From Flavobacteriaceae bacterium (GTDB lineage: Bacteria > Bacteroidota > Bacteroidia > Flavobacteriales > Flavobacteriaceae), in assembly GCA_030618945.1 (NCBI GenBank), contig JAUXCI010000113.1:1-7930 (forward strand): a stretch of DNA of 7,930 bases, in the 5' to 3' direction. The notes beneath the pieces are model-generated. The model had not been told where the DNA came from, did not search any database, and worked only from the letters and a program-made list of their open reading frames with translations. Positions 1 through 6,563 of this stretch are shown one piece after another; positions within the stretch are counted from its first letter, which is position 1, and the number at the start of each line of letters is the position of its first letter. Position numbers and translations under genes: made by a program.

Positions 1-1
1 G

Positions 2-487
2 GAAAAAGTAACTTTAGTACTTAACAAACTTAAAATTACCTCAAGTCAGGAGAATTTAATGAAAGAACTGGTATCCACCATCCTTCCTAATGGAGAAATT
101 CCAGGCGCCGAAAAACTTCTGGTTCATGATTTTGTCTGGATCATGGTTGATGATTGCCTCAAAGATGTAGAACAGGAATCCTATCTTAAGGGCCTGACAA
201 ATTTTGACAGCGATATTAAAAAACTAGGGGGAGAAGCCTTTATTTCTTTAGTCGAGGAAGATCGAGTAAACGCCCTTGGAATAATTGAGGCCTCGAAAGA
301 AAAAGCATCAGAGAAGTTCAACGAGGACTTGATTAGGTTTGTTGAAATCACCAAATATTTTGCAATTTTAGGTTATATGCAGTCAGAATATATCATGACA
401 GAAATTATGCCTTATAGCTTGGTGCCAGGCACTTATGGAACATGTGAAACAATCGATAACAATAAAAGAGTCAATGTAAATGCCTGA
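2..487 (+). CDS. Gluconate 2-dehydrogenase subunit 3 family protein (5'-partial)
   Basis: This is the small accessory subunit of a periplasmic FAD-dependent dehydrogenase. In the known complexes it carries the export signal, helps the catalytic subunit leave the cytoplasm and stabilises it. The first ATG in the window is at 59, but the frame is open back to base 2, and the 19 upstream codons (ending in TSSQENL) flow into the family's typical 'xxQxxLxxxLVSTILPxxxxPGA' opening. The ATG at 59 is therefore probably an internal methionine, and the real start, with any Tat or Sec signal, lies before the window. About 161 residues are visible; the family usually has about 170-250. The hallmarks seen are the STILPNGEIPGA stretch followed by a helix with VDDCLKD, and a C-terminal segment resembling the family's GYMQSEY/PGTYGTC region. 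Its stop overlaps the next gene by 8 bases, so the two are probably translationally coupled. Family assignment is firm; the substrate is unknown. Confidence 0.85.
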   Translation, partial: EKVTLVLNKLKITSSQENLMKELVSTILPNGEIPGAEKLLVHDFVWIMVDDCLKDVEQESYLKGLTNFDSDIKKLGGEAFISLVEEDRVNALGIIEASKEKASEKFNEDLIRFVEITKYFAILGYMQSEYIMTEIMPYSLVPGTYGTCETIDNNKRVNVNA

Positions 488-2186
488 TTTAAATATTGAT
501 AATACAGAAGCAAATACCTATGATGTAATCGTGATAGGTTCGGGAATGAGCGGTGGATGGGCTGCCAAGGAATTTTGTGAAAAAGGACTTAAAACACTTG
601 TTATTGAGAGAGGACAGGAAGTTAAACACAATTTAAACTATCCAACGACAAACATGAACCCATGGGAATTTAAGCATCGGGGAGAGATTCCGGAAGACGT
701 AAAAAAAGAAAACCCAATTGCCAGCAGGTCATACATATTTAGAGAAGATTCAGAGCATTTTGTGTCAAAAGATAAGGAACACCCCTATGTCCAGGAAAAA
801 CCATTTGACTGGATCAAAGGATATCAGACCGGAGGAAGATCTCTTTTGTGGGCCCGACAAACCCAAAGACTGAGTGATTACGATTTTGAAGGACCCGCCC
901 GAGATGGATTTGCTGTTGACTGGCCCATAAGATACAAGGACCTTGCGCCATGGTATAGCCACGTAGAAAAATTTGTAGGTATTGCAGGTGACAAAGATGG
1001 CCTTGACGTTTTACCTGATGGAGAGTTTTTACCCGCCATGGGACTTAATTGTTTGGAAGAACACTTTAAAGAGTCTATGTCTGAGAATTACTCCGACCGA
1101 CACGTAATCAGTGGAAGGTGTGCTCATATTACTGAAACTAGGGATGTTTTTTCACAACAGGGGCGTGTTCAATGCCAATATAGAAACTTGTGTCAAAGAG
1201 GCTGTCCCTTTGGAGGTTATTTTAGCAGTAACTCCAGTACTTTACCTTGGGCAGCGAAAACGGGAAACCTCACAATGATTCATAATTCGGTTGTTCATTC
1301 CATAATTTACGATGAAAAAGAAGAAAAGGCAAGCGGTGTTTTGGTGATCGATGCCGTTAGCAAAGAGACCAAAGAATATCATGCACCCATCATTTTTGTC
1401 AATGCAGGATCATTAAACACAAATTTAATTCTCTTAAACTCAAAGTCTGAACGATTCCCGGATGGTCTGGGTAACGACAGCGGTTTATTGGGTAAATATG
1501 TAGCTTTTCACAATTATCGTGCCCTTATTTTTGCTGAATATGATGGCTATACTGATAAACACACTACAGGGAGAGAGCCCACTAATGCCTATATGCCCAG
1601 GTTTAGAAATGTTAAAAAACAAGAAACCGATTTTCTAAGAGGCTATGCGGCAACAATGAATGCGAGTAGAAAGATTAACCAAGATAGGGCTGGCTTTGGA
1701 GAGGTTTTAAAAGAAGGGCTTTTAAATCCAAAATATGGGGTTTGGCAATTTAGCGCTCATATGATGGGCGAAACCATTCCTAAAGAAAGTAATACAGTAT
1801 CTCTTGATGCATCAAAAGTAGATGAATGGGGTATTCCATTGCTCAAAATAGATGTATCCTATGATGATAACGACGAAAAGATGATCAAAGATTTCCATGA
1901 ACAATTTACCGAAATGTTTGAAAAGGCAGGTTTTAAAAACATTTTCTCATATGATACTAAACAAGCGCCTGGCTTGGACATACATGAAATGGGCGGAGTA
2001 AGAATGGGAAAAAACCCCAAGACTTCCTTGCTGAATAAATGGAATCAATTACATAGCTGTAAAAATGTTTATGTAACTGATGGGGCTTGCATGACTTCTA
2101 CGGCTACTCAGAATCCGTCACTTACCTATATGGCTATTACCGCAAGGGCCTGTGACCATGCCATAGGCGAATTTAAAAAGGCTTAA
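480..2186 (+). CDS. GMC-family oxidoreductase, catalytic subunit of a periplasmic sugar/glycoside dehydrogenase
   Basis: This is an FAD flavoenzyme of the glucose-methanol-choline family, 568 residues, the usual length for this branch. Residues 14-45 form the Rossmann FAD-binding fold with GSGMSGG (G20, G22, G25) and the ribose-binding Glu in VIERG (E43). GYQTGGRSLLW at 114-124 is the flavin-contacting segment. The C-terminal GMC domain carries the catalytic pair: H502 in DIHEMGG and N545 in TQNPSLTYM. A cysteine cluster, C232, C238 and C242, sits in CQYRNLCQRGCPFGGYF. In relatives a cysteine group in this part of the chain holds an iron-sulfur cluster or disulfide. The protein has no signal peptide, which fits export as a passenger of the small subunit encoded just upstream (8-base overlap). 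The closest functional parallel is the LacA subunit of LacABC-type enzymes that oxidise C3 of glucosides, passing electrons to a cytochrome c. That cytochrome is not in the window, and the exact substrate is inference. Confidence 0.93.
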   Translation: MPDLNIDNTEANTYDVIVIGSGMSGGWAAKEFCEKGLKTLVIERGQEVKHNLNYPTTNMNPWEFKHRGEIPEDVKKENPIASRSYIFREDSEHFVSKDKEHPYVQEKPFDWIKGYQTGGRSLLWARQTQRLSDYDFEGPARDGFAVDWPIRYKDLAPWYSHVEKFVGIAGDKDGLDVLPDGEFLPAMGLNCLEEHFKESMSENYSDRHVISGRCAHITETRDVFSQQGRVQCQYRNLCQRGCPFGGYFSSNSSTLPWAAKTGNLTMIHNSVVHSIIYDEKEEKASGVLVIDAVSKETKEYHAPIIFVNAGSLNTNLILLNSKSERFPDGLGNDSGLLGKYVAFHNYRALIFAEYDGYTDKHTTGREPTNAYMPRFRNVKKQETDFLRGYAATMNASRKINQDRAGFGEVLKEGLLNPKYGVWQFSAHMMGETIPKESNTVSLDASKVDEWGIPLLKIDVSYDDNDEKMIKDFHEQFTEMFEKAGFKNIFSYDTKQAPGLDIHEMGGVRMGKNPKTSLLNKWNQLHSCKNVYVTDGACMTSTATQNPSLTYMAITARACDHAIGEFKKA

Positions 2187-2231
2187 GCGTTAAACTAATC
2201 TATTTGTTTTAAACATCAATTACTTAATGTG

Positions 2232-2265
2232 TTGAATTTCCAAAGTCTACATAATATAGGTTTTG
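2232..2265 (+). promoter_or_regulatory. Candidate Bacteroidota promoter for the solute-binding protein/cupin pair
   Basis: In the 147-base gap after the GMC gene, TTG at 2232-2234 is followed after 22 bases by TAGGTTTTG at 2257-2265. This resembles the Bacteroidota -33 TTG / -7 TAnnTTTG promoter but has one extra T. It would place transcription start near 2272 and leave a leader of about 60 bases. The match is imperfect and could be chance in AT-rich DNA. Nothing else notable is seen in this gap, and no clear terminator follows the GMC gene. Confidence 0.3.
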
Positions 2266-2333
2266 AGGATTAATAAGATGTTAATTCTTAAATTCCATTA
2301 ATTTCTTATTAGCTTTACAAAAAAAATAAAAGC

Positions 2334-3311
2334 ATGAAAAAGACAATACTTTACTGTTTTAGTTTTTTAACTTTTTTTAGTTATGCCCAGCAACAAGAAT
2401 TAAAACTTGTGGCTGATGTATGGCCTCCATTTACAAATGCGGAAGGCGAAAAATCTATTTTATCGGATCTTGTTCAAGAAGCCTTAGAAGGAATTCAAAT
2501 TAAATCAAGCATGGAAATTTTAGAATTCAACAAGGTGCTTGACCAGATTTATTCGGGTAAGTATGATGGTAGTCCAGGCTTATGGATCAGCCCTGAACGC
2601 CAAGAAAAATTTTTCTTTTCCAAACCTTATTTGTACAATCAGCTCGTTTTGGTTGGGAGAAAGGGATCCGACGTTAGTGCAGTTACTTTTAAGGAGCTTG
2701 AGGGGAAAAAAATAGGTGTGATCCATGATTACGCTTATGGTGATTTTGAAAATAAGCAAGAAATTGTAATTGTTCCAGGGATCAGTAATCAAAAAAACCT
2801 TGAGGACCTCTTGTCTGACAAAATAGATTATATGCTTGTCGACGCTTTACTCATTCAATATATGCTAAAACATCAACTGAATGATGTAACCCAACACCTT
2901 GCAATAGGCCAAAGTCCCTTGCTCGTTAAATCGCTGCATTTAGTCTTGGGTAAAAAAGTTGAAAACGCTGAAGAAATACTCAATCAATTTGATGAGCAAA
3001 TAAAGCAGATGGTGGCTGATGGGAGTTTCAATGAATTATTAGAGTTGAACTGGATCAAAGCCGATATCGATGGCGATGCGAATATGGAGTTGGTTTTGGG
3101 AAGTAATATGGCCGGATCTTCTGCACCTCAAAATATCTATGGCCTTATGCTGGATGGCTCCTATAAGAATCAAAAAAACGGACCAACCCGTTATTATATT
3201 GATGGGAAGCTATACGAGGACTGGGATAACATCCCTAAAAGCTATAAACTCGACCTGGTAGAGGACAAAACCCCCAGCGAAGAAGACGCTTATATTAGAT
3301 TAGACTTCTAA
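2334..3311 (+). CDS. Periplasmic family-3 solute-binding domain protein with Asp-rich C-terminal extension
   Basis: This 325-residue protein has a classical signal peptide (MKKTILYCF..., hydrophobic core, probable cleavage SYA|QQQ after A18). Residues about 22-243 look like the bilobed SBP_bac_3 domain: an opening KLVADVWPPFTN, the ISPERQEKFFFSKPY segment (family equivalent TxERxxxxxFSxPY, whose Arg binds amino-acid carboxylates), GKKIGV at the lobe crossover, and DYMLVDALL in lobe two. The last ~80 residues are not part of that fold. They begin with DIDGDANMEL (D244, D246, D248, N250, E252), which resembles a calcium-binding DxDxD loop of the FG-GAP/EF-hand/dockerin type, and continue with a Tyr-rich stretch (RYYIDGKLYEDW). 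No permease or ATPase gene is adjacent, so import is uncertain; a sensory or ligand-delivery role is possible. The ATG at 2334 is well placed before the signal peptide. Confidence 0.8.
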   Translation: MKKTILYCFSFLTFFSYAQQQELKLVADVWPPFTNAEGEKSILSDLVQEALEGIQIKSSMEILEFNKVLDQIYSGKYDGSPGLWISPERQEKFFFSKPYLYNQLVLVGRKGSDVSAVTFKELEGKKIGVIHDYAYGDFENKQEIVIVPGISNQKNLEDLLSDKIDYMLVDALLIQYMLKHQLNDVTQHLAIGQSPLLVKSLHLVLGKKVENAEEILNQFDEQIKQMVADGSFNELLELNWIKADIDGDANMELVLGSNMAGSSAPQNIYGLMLDGSYKNQKNGPTRYYIDGKLYEDWDNIPKSYKLDLVEDKTPSEEDAYIRLDF

Positions 3312-3326
3312 TTCAATTTAAAAACC

Positions 3327-3662
3327 ATGAAAATAGCTTCTTTAACAGAACAAATAGCATATCATGACAAGCCGAAAGTATCAGTCCTTATGGAAACGGA
3401 AAGTTCCAAAGAGATTAGAATCCTCTTAAAAAAAGGTCAAGAAATGGCGGCACATCAAACGCCTTTTCCAATTGTTGTTGAAATATTTGAAGGCAATATT
3501 ACTTTTGGGCTTAAAGGTGAAAAACACAATTTATCAAAAGGTGATCTAATCGCCCTTGATGGAGGGGTTTCACATGATCTTGTTGGTTTATCCGATAGTA
3601 TTATTAGATTGTCCTTATCAAAAAAAGATAAGGTCAAAAGAGTCAAAGATCTGGTTAAATAG
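3327..3662 (+). CDS. Small single-domain cupin protein
   Basis: This 111-residue protein without signal peptide is predicted to be cytoplasmic and made of one conserved beta-barrel cupin domain. Two cupin motifs are recognisable in degenerate form. Motif 1 is around residues 37-56, with H43 and E52/E55, but has HQT instead of the metal-binding HxH. Motif 2 is GDLIALDGGVSHDL, with H83 and Asp in place of the usual Pro. With two candidate histidines and one or two glutamates it may bind a metal weakly or act as a small-molecule sensor rather than an enzyme. The C-terminus is lysine-rich (SKKDKVKRVKDLVK). It starts 15 bases after the solute-binding protein gene and is probably cotranscribed with it. 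The specific role is unknown. Confidence 0.8.
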   Translation: MKIASLTEQIAYHDKPKVSVLMETESSKEIRILLKKGQEMAAHQTPFPIVVEIFEGNITFGLKGEKHNLSKGDLIALDGGVSHDLVGLSDSIIRLSLSKKDKVKRVKDLVK

Positions 3663-3808
3663 ATTGCAAATTCTAAAACTTTATTTTAATTTCATTCCGT
3701 TTTTTTAGTCCGTTGCAAGCAAATAACAGGAACTACCCAATGGACCTCGCAATGATCAATTACCTGGAAGGAAAATACGATAAGACCATTTTAAAAATAA
3801 AGATATTA

Positions 3809-5548
3809 ATGAACTTGCCCATCAATCCATTTCAGTCAATTAAAACAAATTTCAAAACATTTAGCCTTCTAATCCTATTGGGCCATAGCATGACTTCCTG
3901 TATTAAGGAAGAAACTAAAATTGAAACCCTTCCGGCAATTATAAATCCTGTGATTGATGGGAAACCCAACATCCTTTGGATCGTAGCTGAAGATCTGAGC
4001 GCTTACCTTCCTTCCTTTGGAGATTCAACCATAGTAACGCCCAATTTGAGTAAAATGGCATCAGAAGGCGTATGCTATGATAATTTTTTTGCCCCTCACC
4101 CTGTATGTGCACCTGCAAGAGCAGCCATAATTACCGGAATGTATGCCAATAGCATTGGTGCCAGCCACATGAGAACCGGACCTTGGTTTGGAGGAAAGCC
4201 CGATAAAAAATTATTGGCCAATTATCAAAAAGCCATGCCTGCAAACATTAAACCTTATGAAGCCGTTCCAGGGCCTGAAGTTAGAATGTTTACCGAATAC
4301 CTGCGAGCAGCTGGTTATTATTGCAGCAATAATAGCAAAGAAGATTACCAATTTATCAAATCCCCAACAGCCTGGGATGAGAGTGGACCCAAAGCGCATT
4401 GGAGAAACCGCCCTGAGGATAAACCTTTCTTTTCTGTTTTTAATATTGGTGTTACACACGAATCACAAATCTGGAAAAAACAAAAAGATTCGCTTTGGGT
4501 TGACAGTCATTTAGATGTTCCTGTTCCTCCATATCTTCCCAATACCGAAATTGCAAAAAATGATATCAGAAGGATGTATTCCAATATTGTGGAAATGGAC
4601 GCAAGGGTTGGCGAAATCCTGACCGAGTTGGAAGATGATGGATTGTTGGAAAATACTATTGTTTTTTGGTATACTGATCACGGAGGACCTCTTCCGCGTC
4701 AAAAAAGATTGTTATTTGATTCCGGCCTAAAAGTACCTATGATTATCAGATATCCTGAGAAGTTAAATCACGGACAAAGAGATGACAGAATGATCAGTTT
4801 TATTGATCTTGCTCCTACCCTGTTATCTCTGGCAGAATTACCCATACCAGATTATATACAGGGGTCGGCTTTTCTCGGAAAAAATATGAGATTAGAAGAA
4901 CCCAAATTTATTTTTGCAGCCGCCGATCGGTTTGATGAAACCACTGACAGGGTGCGGGCTGTAAGGGATAATAGGTTCAAGTATATTAAGTATTATGAAA
5001 CTGAGAAGCCCATGTATCTGGAAGTTTCCTATAGAAATCAAATGCCAATCATGCAGGAATTACTTAGGCTAAAACAACTTGATGCCTTAAGCCCCAAACA
5101 ACAATTATGGTTCAGAACTAAAAAACCTGCGGAAGAATTGTTTGACCTTATCAATGACCCGTATGAATTATATGACCTCTCACAAAATCCTGATTATAAG
5201 GTAAAACTTGATGAATTGCGATCGGCTTGTGATTCATGGACAAGCGAAATTAATGACACCGGTTTGCTGCCTGAAGAACAATTGATAGCCAATATGTACC
5301 CTAATGGGCAACAGGAGTTAACAATTGATCCAAAGGTACGAATTGTGAATAATCAGATTGTGGTTGAATGTGACACTCAAGGTGCCTCAATAGGCTATAA
5401 AGTATTCAATGCTTCTGAAAACCCTGATCAAGAACCCTGGCTGGTTTATACGAAACCTATAGACCTGATTAATAAAGAAAACATTCAGGTTATAGCCCAC
5501 AAATTAGGTTTTTTGCCCAGCGAAGTACTTACCTTAAACCTTAAATAA
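3809..5548 (+). CDS. S1-family sulfatase lipoprotein (N-sulfoglucosamine sulfohydrolase-like)
   Basis: This enzyme hydrolyses sulfate esters or N-sulfates on glycans. The start at 3809 gives 579 residues and a proper lipoprotein signal (hydrophobic SLLILLG, lipobox MTSC, C31). The frame is open further upstream (TTG at 3713, ATG at 3740), but those starts bury the signal 32 or 23 residues inside. After C31 comes IKEE, matching the Bacteroidota surface-export pattern K-(D/E)2, so it is probably displayed outside the cell. The catalytic nucleophile is C100 in CAPAR followed by AAIITG, the motif converted to formylglycine by a maturase not seen here. Other active-site residues visible are E61-D62 (AEDLS), H217 (THES) and D290-H291 (TDHGG, followed by PRQKR). 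The AED opening and THESQIW resemble the S1_8 (heparan N-sulfatase-like) branch; this subfamily call is tentative. Residues about 504-579 form a beta domain like the chitobiase/hexosaminidase C-terminal module, common at the end of sulfatases. It lies 146 bases after the cupin gene. Confidence 0.92.
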   Translation: MNLPINPFQSIKTNFKTFSLLILLGHSMTSCIKEETKIETLPAIINPVIDGKPNILWIVAEDLSAYLPSFGDSTIVTPNLSKMASEGVCYDNFFAPHPVCAPARAAIITGMYANSIGASHMRTGPWFGGKPDKKLLANYQKAMPANIKPYEAVPGPEVRMFTEYLRAAGYYCSNNSKEDYQFIKSPTAWDESGPKAHWRNRPEDKPFFSVFNIGVTHESQIWKKQKDSLWVDSHLDVPVPPYLPNTEIAKNDIRRMYSNIVEMDARVGEILTELEDDGLLENTIVFWYTDHGGPLPRQKRLLFDSGLKVPMIIRYPEKLNHGQRDDRMISFIDLAPTLLSLAELPIPDYIQGSAFLGKNMRLEEPKFIFAAADRFDETTDRVRAVRDNRFKYIKYYETEKPMYLEVSYRNQMPIMQELLRLKQLDALSPKQQLWFRTKKPAEELFDLINDPYELYDLSQNPDYKVKLDELRSACDSWTSEINDTGLLPEEQLIANMYPNGQQELTIDPKVRIVNNQIVVECDTQGASIGYKVFNASENPDQEPWLVYTKPIDLINKENIQVIAHKLGFLPSEVLTLNLK

Positions 5549-5562
5549 TCATAAGAAAAATA

Positions 5563-5591
5563 ACTTTACACCTGTAAAACAGCACTTTACA
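5563..5591. repeat. Cluster of three TTTACA/TGTAAA hexamers (candidate regulator site)
   Basis: Just after the sulfatase gene, TTTACA (5565-5570), TGTAAA (5573-5578) and TTTACA (5586-5591) alternate in orientation. The first two form a perfect 14-base palindrome, TTTACA-CC-TGTAAA. The octamer ACTTTACA also recurs at 5563 and 5584, 21 bases apart, which is two helical turns. The arrangement looks like an operator for a dimeric protein. The last two hexamers could also fold as a weak hairpin before ATTTTTG, so a role in ending the sulfatase transcript is not excluded. Confidence 0.35.
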
Positions 5592-5619
5592 ATTTTTGAT
5601 AAAAAAACATGATCAATTA

Positions 5620-5652
5620 TTTGTTTATTTAGTATGAATCGTATTATATTTG
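5620..5652 (+). promoter_or_regulatory. Bacteroidota-type promoter of the membrane protein/PadR operon
   Basis: TTTG at 5620-5623 and TATATTTG at 5645-5652 match the phylum's -33 TTTG and -7 TAnnTTTG elements, with 21 bases between them, inside the range described for flavobacterial sigma factors. Transcription would begin near 5658, about 22 bases before the ATG at 5681. The -7 box overlaps the centre of the large inverted repeat, so a repressor bound there would block it. Confidence 0.65.
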
Positions 5653-5668
5653 TAGTACGAATCATACT
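5631..5668. promoter_or_regulatory. Large inverted-repeat operator, probably for the PadR repressor
   Basis: The left arm AGTATGAATCGTATTA (5631-5646) and the right arm TAGTACGAATCATACT (5653-5668) are inverted copies matching at 14 of 16 positions, separated by six bases. Each arm is itself a pseudo-palindrome fitting GTAYGAATCRTAY (5632-5644 and 5655-5667), with centres 23 bases apart, so two dimers could bind side by side. The sites cover the -7 box and the expected transcription start. PadR proteins typically repress their own operon from such sites, and the PadR gene is the second gene downstream. That this PadR binds here is inference. Confidence 0.6.
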
Positions 5669-5680
5669 AATTCTATTTTC

Positions 5681-6532
5681 ATGAAAAATAATTTCTTTGT
5701 TTCCGTCCTTTTAGGAACTCTAATGCTGAGTTTCGTTTCTTTTATAATAGAATTTCCTTTTGGAATAAGTTGGAACACTTCGTATATCTTTTGGATGTTT
5801 CTTTCCAACTTTATGATCGTTTTATTGATTGGGTTCCTTGTAAGGAACAATGCGCAAAGTGGATGGAAGTTAGCCTTAAACCTTTTTCTGATCACTTTTA
5901 TTATAGGGCATTTTAATATTCTTATAGAGGCTTATATCTTTAACGTAACTGACAGGTACCAGACATTTATATTGATCGTTAAGGGTTTGCTTTTAGTAAT
6001 AATCTCTTCACCTCTATTGGTCTATTTATTTGGTAAATGGAAAGATGTGTATGTTAAACTCTTTTTTAAACCAAAATCTATCTTACAATGGACTTGGAGA
6101 ATTGTTGCAGGTAACTTACTATACCTCTTTTTCTATTTAATGGCGGGATTTGTTTTAGTTAATATCTATCCACAATTAATGGATTTTTATGCAGACAAGA
6201 TTCCTCCCTTTGCCTTAATGATCAACACTCAATTTTTTCGAGCCATTTTATTTATGTTTGTTGCACTTATTATCATCAGAAATACTAATCTGTCCTTGTT
6301 TAAAAGAGCTTTGCTTGTAGGGGGCGTGTTTTCAATTTTTGGCGGAATCGCTCCTTTAATAATGCCAGGGGATGAATTTATGCCGGGGTACGTCCGATTT
6401 GGACACGCCTTTGAAGTTGGCATATCGAATTTTTTATATGGTATTATTTTAGTTTACCTGATAGGCCAAAAGATCATTAATCAGGATAAAAGCGCTGACA
6501 TTAAAAATAGCAAACTATCAAATCAAAAATAA
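5681..6532 (+). CDS. Eight-helix integral membrane protein of unknown function
   Basis: I do not recognise this 283-residue protein. Eight hydrophobic segments are seen at roughly 5-24, 34-54, 63-83, 94-118, 140-162, 184-200, 210-229 and 246-264. Positive charges after segments 2, 4 and 6 and at both ends suggest both termini are in the cytoplasm. Potentially functional polar residues lie in or next to helices: H77 and E83 (GHFNILIEAY), and H242 and E245 (GHAFEVG). The C-terminal tail after 264 is hydrophilic and lysine-rich. It starts about 22 bases after a predicted transcription start and ends with tandem stop codons (TAATAA). A PadR regulator gene follows after 31 bases, so it is the likely regulated target, possibly a permease, efflux component or membrane-stress protein; none of these can be shown from sequence alone. 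Confidence 0.8.
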   Translation: MKNNFFVSVLLGTLMLSFVSFIIEFPFGISWNTSYIFWMFLSNFMIVLLIGFLVRNNAQSGWKLALNLFLITFIIGHFNILIEAYIFNVTDRYQTFILIVKGLLLVIISSPLLVYLFGKWKDVYVKLFFKPKSILQWTWRIVAGNLLYLFFYLMAGFVLVNIYPQLMDFYADKIPPFALMINTQFFRAILFMFVALIIIRNTNLSLFKRALLVGGVFSIFGGIAPLIMPGDEFMPGYVRFGHAFEVGISNFLYGIILVYLIGQKIINQDKSADIKNSKLSNQK

Positions 6533-6536
6533 TAAC

Positions 6537-6553
6537 GTATAAATATATTATAC
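6537..6553. repeat. Short palindrome between the membrane protein and PadR genes
   Basis: GTATAA (6537-6542) and TTATAC (6548-6553) form a perfect 6-base inverted repeat with a five-base AT spacer, 10 bases before the PadR ATG. The outer GTAT/ATAC ends resemble the larger upstream operator, so it may be a weak secondary site. AT-rich DNA makes chance palindromes common. Confidence 0.25.
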
Positions 6554-6563
6554 TCTAATTATC

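Noticed and set aside
2310..2317. TAGCTTTA considered as a -7 promoter box close to the solute-binding protein gene
   Set aside because: The final G of TAnnTTTG is missing and no TTG lies at a suitable distance upstream.
2334..3311. Part of a complete ABC amino-acid importer
   Set aside because: No permease or ATPase gene flanks it; the neighbours are a GMC dehydrogenase and a cupin.
4188..4514. A 108-codon open frame inside the sulfatase gene on the plus strand, plus minus-strand frames at 4211-4459 and 4511-4702
   Set aside because: They lie wholly within the strongly supported sulfatase reading frame, have no recognisable domain, and are out-of-frame shadows.
5662..5895. A 77-codon minus-strand open frame overlapping the membrane protein start and operator
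   Set aside because: It is antisense to a convincing membrane protein, has no domain or promoter, and is best explained as a shadow of codon bias.
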